Positions 59,546-64,000 of a DNA stretch of 64,000 nucleotides are shown piece after piece. The stretch comes from Inia geoffrensis. Taxonomy: Eukaryota > Chordata > Mammalia > Artiodactyla > Iniidae. The position numbers and the translations under genes are program-made. Each line of letters opens with the position of its first letter. Position 1 is the first letter of the stretch. The notes under the pieces are model-generated. The model was not told where the DNA came from, did no database searches, and worked only from the letters and a program-made list of their open reading frames with translations. The stretch covers positions 167,638,815 to 167,702,814 of the forward strand of contig CM070900.1 of NCBI GenBank assembly GCA_036417435.1. Reading direction: 5' to 3'.

Positions 59546-59559
59546 CTAAGGAACTTTTT

Positions 59560-59761
59560 TTTTTTTTATGCGGTACGCGGGCCTCTCACTGCTGTGGCCT
59601 CTCCTGTTGCAGAGCACAGGCTCCAGACGCGCAGGCCCAGCGGCCATGGCTCACGGGCCCAGCCGCTCCGCGGCATGTGGGATCTTCCCGGACCGGGGCA
59701 CGAATCCGTGTCCCCTGCATCGGTAGGCAGACTCTCAACCACTGCGCCATCAGGGAAGCCC
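59560..59761 (-). mobile_element. CHR-type SINE, minus strand, 17-bp duplication
   Basis: Antisense, from a short T tail (59560-59566) to CATCAGGGAAGCCCC at the 5' end. CCCCTAAGGAACTTTTT occurs exactly at 59543-59559 and 59762-59778. The body is nearly complete, with a GCGGTACGCGGGCCTCTCAC start and CGGTAGGCAGACTCTC. The target lies directly beside a (CA)n tract. Confidence 0.95.
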
Positions 59762-59778
59762 CCCCTAAGGAACTTTTT

Positions 59779-60840
59779 AAATGAGAATTCCATTTTTCAT
59801 GTATAACATTTTAATGTTTTTATCTTTACTTATACATAGAGCTCAAAAAATATAATCCATGCGTTGGTATGTACTATATTTCAAGTATTCTATAGTTGTA
59901 TTGGTTGCTTAGTTGTTCTGCCCAGTTAAAATTTTTTAGAATTATTTTTGTTTATGAAAATGAGTTAAATGAGATTTTAAAGATGGTTTATTATTCCTAC
60001 ACTTCAAAATTACTTGCTTGATATTATCAATAAGTATATCCTACCTACCACAGTAGATTAGAAGATGTACTTTTTAATATTTGCTCATCAAACAACAACA
60101 TAATGAAAATAAAAGAGGTGTGTTTTTGTTAAGAAAGCAGAACACATGAGTTCTAACTACCTAAATAATTTTAGAAAAATTTCCTCTTTTTCTACTTGTG
60201 TTTTTTTTTTTCCCACTCACCTATGAAATGTTATTATTTGGACTAAATGATCCAAAAGATTCCTGCCAACTCAAATTTTCTGATTGCAGATTTAAATATA
60301 TATATAACATGCTTCACTTGTAGCAAACAAAATGAAGACCTTGGGGGAAAGGGAAAGTTCAGGAAAACAGTGCAACCTGAGGGTCTGTGTACAATACAAT
60401 TACGATTAGAATTTATTTGATTATTGAAATGGAGATACAAATAATAACTGCATTTATAGAAATACTAGTCCAGTTTTAGAACCAATTGTTTTCTCTACAA
60501 TTATCTAACACGTAATTTTCAAAGTAGTAAGTCTCCAAAAGGTTAGAATTAGGATTATTTGTACCAGATTAGAATTATTTGTACTAGTAGCTTTATACAA
60601 GACAGGCACAGTCAAAAGGTGGCATTGCTAATATATATTTCATCAAAGCAAATGCAAAGAGAATTAATGTTGCAAATAATCCATTTCAATTTACTGAAGC
60701 ACATTATTTTATCATAAATGTAATATGAAGCTAGAGAGATCACAGATAAATAAATAGTAGGTGTGAACATTTTAAAATATTATTAAGTTCATGGAACTCT
60801 ATTAATAATCTACTCTGGCTGCAGATGGGACCTCTAAGAT
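59779..60840. other. Intergenic DNA, nothing assigned
   Basis: No gene. AT-rich, with short T runs near 60205-60215. No confident repeat. Confidence 0.5.
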
Positions 60841-60857
60841 AAAAACACAGGTCTCCA

Positions 60858-61050
60858 GCTTCCCTGGTGGCGCAGTGGTTGAGAGTCTGCCTGCCGATGC
60901 AGGGGACACGGGTTTGTGCCCTGATCCGGGAAGATCCTACATGCCGCAGAGTGTCTGGGCCCCGCTGAGCCTGCGCGTCTGGAGCCTGTGCTCCGCAATG
61001 GGAGAGACCACAACAGTGAGAGGCCCGCGTACCGCAAAAAAAACCAAAAA
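60858..61050 (+). mobile_element. CHR-type SINE with 12-base internal deletion
   Basis: Begins GCTTCCCTGGTGGCGCAGTG, with TCTGGGCCCCGCTGAGCCTG, where GTGAGCCATGGC is missing, and AGAGGCCCGCGTACCGC followed by an A/C-interrupted tail. The target duplication is uncertain: AAAAACACA at 60841-60849 matches the tail side at 61046-61056, but the following bases differ. Last of the five clustered copies. Confidence 0.9.
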
Positions 61051-61059
61051 AAACACATG

Positions 61060-61639
61060 GCTCTCTACTTGCCTCCATTTTCTCTTTTAATAAAAAAAAA
61101 AAAAAAGTTTGGAAAAGAAAATTCCATTTCTAATTTTAAATCATATTTTAGTTAGACTATCCAGTGACTTTCTTTCAGGTATAATTGCAGAGTTTGAAGT
61201 CTCTACTGGCAAGCCAAAGAACTGTCTGCTTCATTTACACATTACTGAGAATTTGTTGATCTTCAATTGAAAAGGAAATATTGAGCACAGTGCGTTAGAA
61301 ACTTGATGACTTCTCTTTTAGAAATGATTTATGCACTAGAAGGAAGTATCTCATATGTCATCAGTCATAGCACATATCTACATTTTAAAATTATACTAGA
61401 ACAGAAGCACAAGAGTAGAATTTCTATGTGAAATTCAAACATATTTATGCATATCAAGAGAGTTATATTGAGTCTAAGAGTTTAGATCTATAGTCAGAAG
61501 ATGTTGTGAGAATCTTAGAGATCATACAATTGTTTGTTTTCTTTTCCTCTTTCAGTAATTTTGTTTTATTTTTAAGAAAAATAAAGGTTAAATCAGAGTT
61601 ACTATAAATGGAAAGCATGCTTAAGTAATATTTCATGCT
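61060..61639. other. Intergenic DNA, nothing assigned
   Basis: No gene. A 14-base A run near 61092-61105 directly follows the SINE. No confident repeat. Confidence 0.5.
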
Positions 61640-61710
61640 CATCCATTCATTCAGTGAACACATATTTATTGAGTACATACTCCAGTCATATATTTAACAT
61701 TGGACTGAAA
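61640..61710 (-). mobile_element. L2 LINE 3' end, antisense, short
   Basis: CCATTCATTCAGTGAACACAT, then ATTTATTGAGTACATACTCC, is the antisense L2 3' end ('cattcaacaaatatttattgagcacctact'). Only about 70 bases. Confidence 0.6.
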
Positions 61711-62547
61711 GGAGGAATGCTAATTTAAATGTTTCTGTGCAATAACAATATAATTATATGGCTGCCAGATTTTTAAAATTAAATTTATCAGTATGGACAC
61801 ACTGAATAAACACAGGGATCAATTTCATCTGTAAGAAATTCAGAAACCAGTTGAGAGACTCCTGCATGCTGAGTAGTTGAGAAATTACCCACAACAAAAT
61901 GGGTAGGAAAAGTTGGCACATAATCTTGCCATAAACTCCTCTCCAGGCACAATGCCATACAATCAGGAGGGAACACCAAACTCTCCGCTTTTCCCCAAGG
62001 AAAAAAGGTTTCGGACCACACATACAGGGCCCTAACTTTTTGGGGGGTATGAAGATAATTTATTTTTCCAGTATAGGAAGGAGTGATGATCCTACACTTT
62101 TTGTTTTTTGTTTTTAAGAAGGGCAGCATAGAGATATGGTGTAAGTTTTTAAAAATGTACCATATACACTAAGCTACACCAGACGAATAACTTCAATTTT
62201 CTAGAATTAGTCTATCTTTGAATAATAGTGAATATGGATTTCTTATTCCCCTTACTAAGAAAAATGCTAAATATATTCTTAAATCTGTTTTCAAAATTCA
62301 AGAAGAAATTTAGAATATGGAACAATTAGCTAGAATAAGCCTGAAGAAGATTCTAGCTTTCCTACTGCTAAAATTCAGTTTCTGTCCTTTTAAAGATTTT
62401 ACATGAATTCAAGTAAAAAATTAGCTGAAGATATGACTCCAGAAGAAGACTGGGTCAGGAATATTCATACACAAACAATCAGACTTTACTCCACTTTCCT
62501 TGATCTATGCCCTCTTGTTCATACTGATAAACATAGATCATGCCAAA
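61711..62547. other. Unclassified stretch with long minus-strand frame
   Basis: No gene identified. The minus-strand frame 61788-62129 (113 codons), with an overlapping one at 61754-62023, is the longest here that is not obviously repeat-derived. It has no domain I recognise, no splice context, and a T-rich end (TTTTTGTTTTTTGTTTTTAAG near 62098-62118). It may be an old LTR or LINE remnant in antisense. The rest of the stretch shows nothing. Confidence 0.35.
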
Positions 62548-62720
62548 AACTAGAATGGAAAGAACACTGGCCTAGGAGTGACACTCTGGATTTAAGTCCG
62601 GACACAGTCACGCTTCTATATGATCTTGGGCAAGTCATTTCTACTCTCTGAGCTTCAGATTTGGAATCTTCAAAATGAGGAACCAGGTCTAAAGTCTCTT
62701 TCAGCTTTAACTACCATTGT
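62548..62720 (+). mobile_element. MIR SINE, sense
   Basis: AATGGAAAGAACACTGGCCTAGGAG, GGATTTAAGTCCGGACAC, TTCTATATGATCTTGGGCAAGTC, ATTTCTACTCTCTGAGCTTCAG and AATCTTCAAAATGAGG follow the MIR consensus from its tRNA-derived head to the core. One of the better preserved MIRs here. It has no active promoter. Confidence 0.8.
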
Positions 62721-62759
62721 ATTTAAGTTTGGTGGCTAAAGCATCTAGAATTCCAGGTG

Positions 62760-63180
62760 ACAGAAGATTTAGTAGATTGAACTATTGGCCACAACCCTTC
62801 ATCCCTTCCTGCATCCTCACTCTTGCCAAGGCTTCATTGTGAGCAGAGTATATTTCCCTGCCTCTTGATTTTGGGCTTGGCCATATGACTTCCTTGGACC
62901 AAAGGGATATAGTAGACATGACACAAGCAGGGATTCAAAATGTGCATTATTTCTTATTCCCCTTTAATGGCTTAGAACGTTTTAGAAAATAAATGTTTAC
63001 AACAGAGCTCTCTAATAGCTAGGACATAACTGGGTGATATTACATCCCAATTTTTCCAGGTCAATCCTGGTTTACATCTGTTGTTCTGGTGTGAAGATTT
63101 AGCTCTCTTCGCTCTCAAAAGTGAGATAATTTAGATTATAAATTATATAGTCACCGTAGAAAAACCTGTCAGTTATCTTG
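62760..63180. other. Old LTR- or hAT-like traces
   Basis: CTTGGCCATATGACTTCCTTGG with GACATGACACAAGCAGGG resembles a repeat of the LTR-type family at 32060. Further on, ACTGGGTGATATTACATCCC and AGGTCAATCCTGGTTTACATC (62985-63110) look like an old hAT end. Both are too eroded to name. Confidence 0.35.
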
Positions 63181-63299
63181 AAAACTTACCTGGTTAATCC
63201 ACAAGTTTGCTGCCCCCTTGCCCCAGAACCATCCTCCTCAATGCCTTCTTTGGATCATGGGGATTCCCAGGGTGAGGAAAGGGTAGCCAGTATCCCTTC

Positions 63300-64000
63300 T
63301 TCTAACTCTTCAAGTGGCCTACATTCCAAGTAGCCTCCTTTTTCCTCACACCTTGAGAAACTTTTTTGCCCTAACTTTCTTGACTGCTACCCAAGGGACT
63401 GACTCTTATCTCTCCTGACTCTGGAAGCTAGCGGCCCAGTATTCACTAGTCCCTTGGGACTGCAGAGAGAAAAGGTTTTTATTGGGTGCGTCCGCAGTTC
63501 CTCACTCTGGTCAGTGCAGAGCACGGAGGCAATAAACCCAGCTCCCAAGTGCTTCCTGAAAGGAATTAGGCTGCACATCAATAATCCCAACTCTTCAGTG
63601 GCTGTCCAAGAGTCCAGCAACTAACTCACCTATCTTCCGGAGCTGATGAGGCAATTGATCAGTAGTTCCCTGGAACTAGTTCCCTAGTTTGAAGGAACTT
63701 GTGGGTATTCTCTGTGGCTTCCTACCCGCAGCTCACTCCAGCAATAAAACTAAGACTACAGTTTCTCCTTGGAAGGAGTTAGACTACACATCCAGCACTC
63801 CGACTTCTCCAGCTTTTGCCTGAGGTTTCTGGCTTCCAACTCTACTGTCTCTGGGAGCTGATGAGGCCTGACATTCCCTAGTCTCCTGGGGTCTAAAGAG
63901 AACAAAACAGTGGTTTTGAACAGCCATGTGGGTTTTTCCTGTGACCCCTCTCCCCACTCACTGTCACAATAAAGCTCAGCTCCCAGCTTCTTCCTGGAAG
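63300..64000. repeat. Diverged tandem repeat, period about 212-225 bp
   Basis: Three AATAAA-anchored units are visible: AATAAACCCAGCTCCCAAGT at 63531, AATAAAACTAAGACTACAG at 63743 and AATAAAGCTCAGCTCCCAGC at 63968. Each goes on to a TTCCT-GAAGGA-TTAG block where the window allows. Earlier in each unit a GGAGCTGATGAGGC- or GGAAGCTAGCGGCCC-type block precedes a CCCTAGT or CACTAGTCCC block. An incomplete unit starts near 63300-63340, and the last is cut by the window edge. Identity between units is moderate. A minisatellite or an LTR with internal repeats are both possible. Confidence 0.75.

Noticed and set aside
1..64000. CRISPR array, bacterial operon or phage gene
   Set aside because: No regularly spaced direct repeats of 25-40 bases, no ribosome-binding-site-led gene chain, and the composition and repeat families are mammalian.
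1..64000. BovB or RTE element, ruminant Bov-tA SINE
   Set aside because: No 3' end or head motif of these families was seen; the SINE head sequence differs from the ruminant form.

Overview
This window reads as nuclear DNA of a placental mammal, most likely a cetacean. The main evidence is ten copies of a tRNA-derived SINE with the CHR-type head found in whales and dolphins, all beginning close to CTTCCCTGGTGGCGCAGTGG. Supporting evidence is a cetartiodactyl-type L1 3' end at 47774-48460. I saw no primate Alu, rodent B1/B2 or ruminant Bov-tA/BovB sequence. The DNA is AT-rich, has no CpG island, no recognisable host exon and no RNA gene, so it is gene desert or deep intron. No listed open frame longer than about 60 codons is a convincing host gene. 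The longest ones lie in SINEs, in L1 or ERV remnants, or in their antisense.

Layout. 1-5 kb: AT-rich, with a hAT scrap, two small hairpins and an antisense L2. 5.2-9.64 kb: a decayed class I endogenous retrovirus on the minus strand. It has a nucleocapsid knuckle, protease, reverse transcriptase and the end of integrase; RNase H and most of integrase are deleted. 9.6-10.8 kb: two consecutive copies of an old L1-type 3' module. 11-24 kb: a truncated L1, a Tigger-type DNA element, an old SINE, an internally deleted hAT element and an antisense MLT1 LTR. 24-35 kb: a young SINE with a 34-base A tail, a hAT element, MIR, an LTR-like repeat, L2 and a second young SINE. 35-37.5 kb: a stack of L1, MLT1, L1, SINE and L1. 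38-47 kb: mostly L2 fragments and CA microsatellites. 47-53.4 kb: a 5'-truncated L1 with target duplications, a nearly erased SINE, an MLT1 LTR, a SINE, an older L1 3' end, and an unusual L1 with a complete 5' end but no 3' end. 54.5-61 kb: a dense SINE cluster in L2, MIR, MLT2 and simple repeats. 63.3-64 kb: a diverged tandem repeat with a period near 212-225 bp that runs off the window.

Nothing here forms an operon, pathway or defence system, and I found no convincing new biological system. The most useful leads are the right-edge tandem repeat, the 3'-truncated L1 with apparent target duplications, the internally deleted retrovirus, the 19-bp perfect palindrome at 56.87 kb, the SINE cluster and a few unclassified islands. 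All repeat family names come from remembered consensus sequences without a database search, so subfamily names are tentative.
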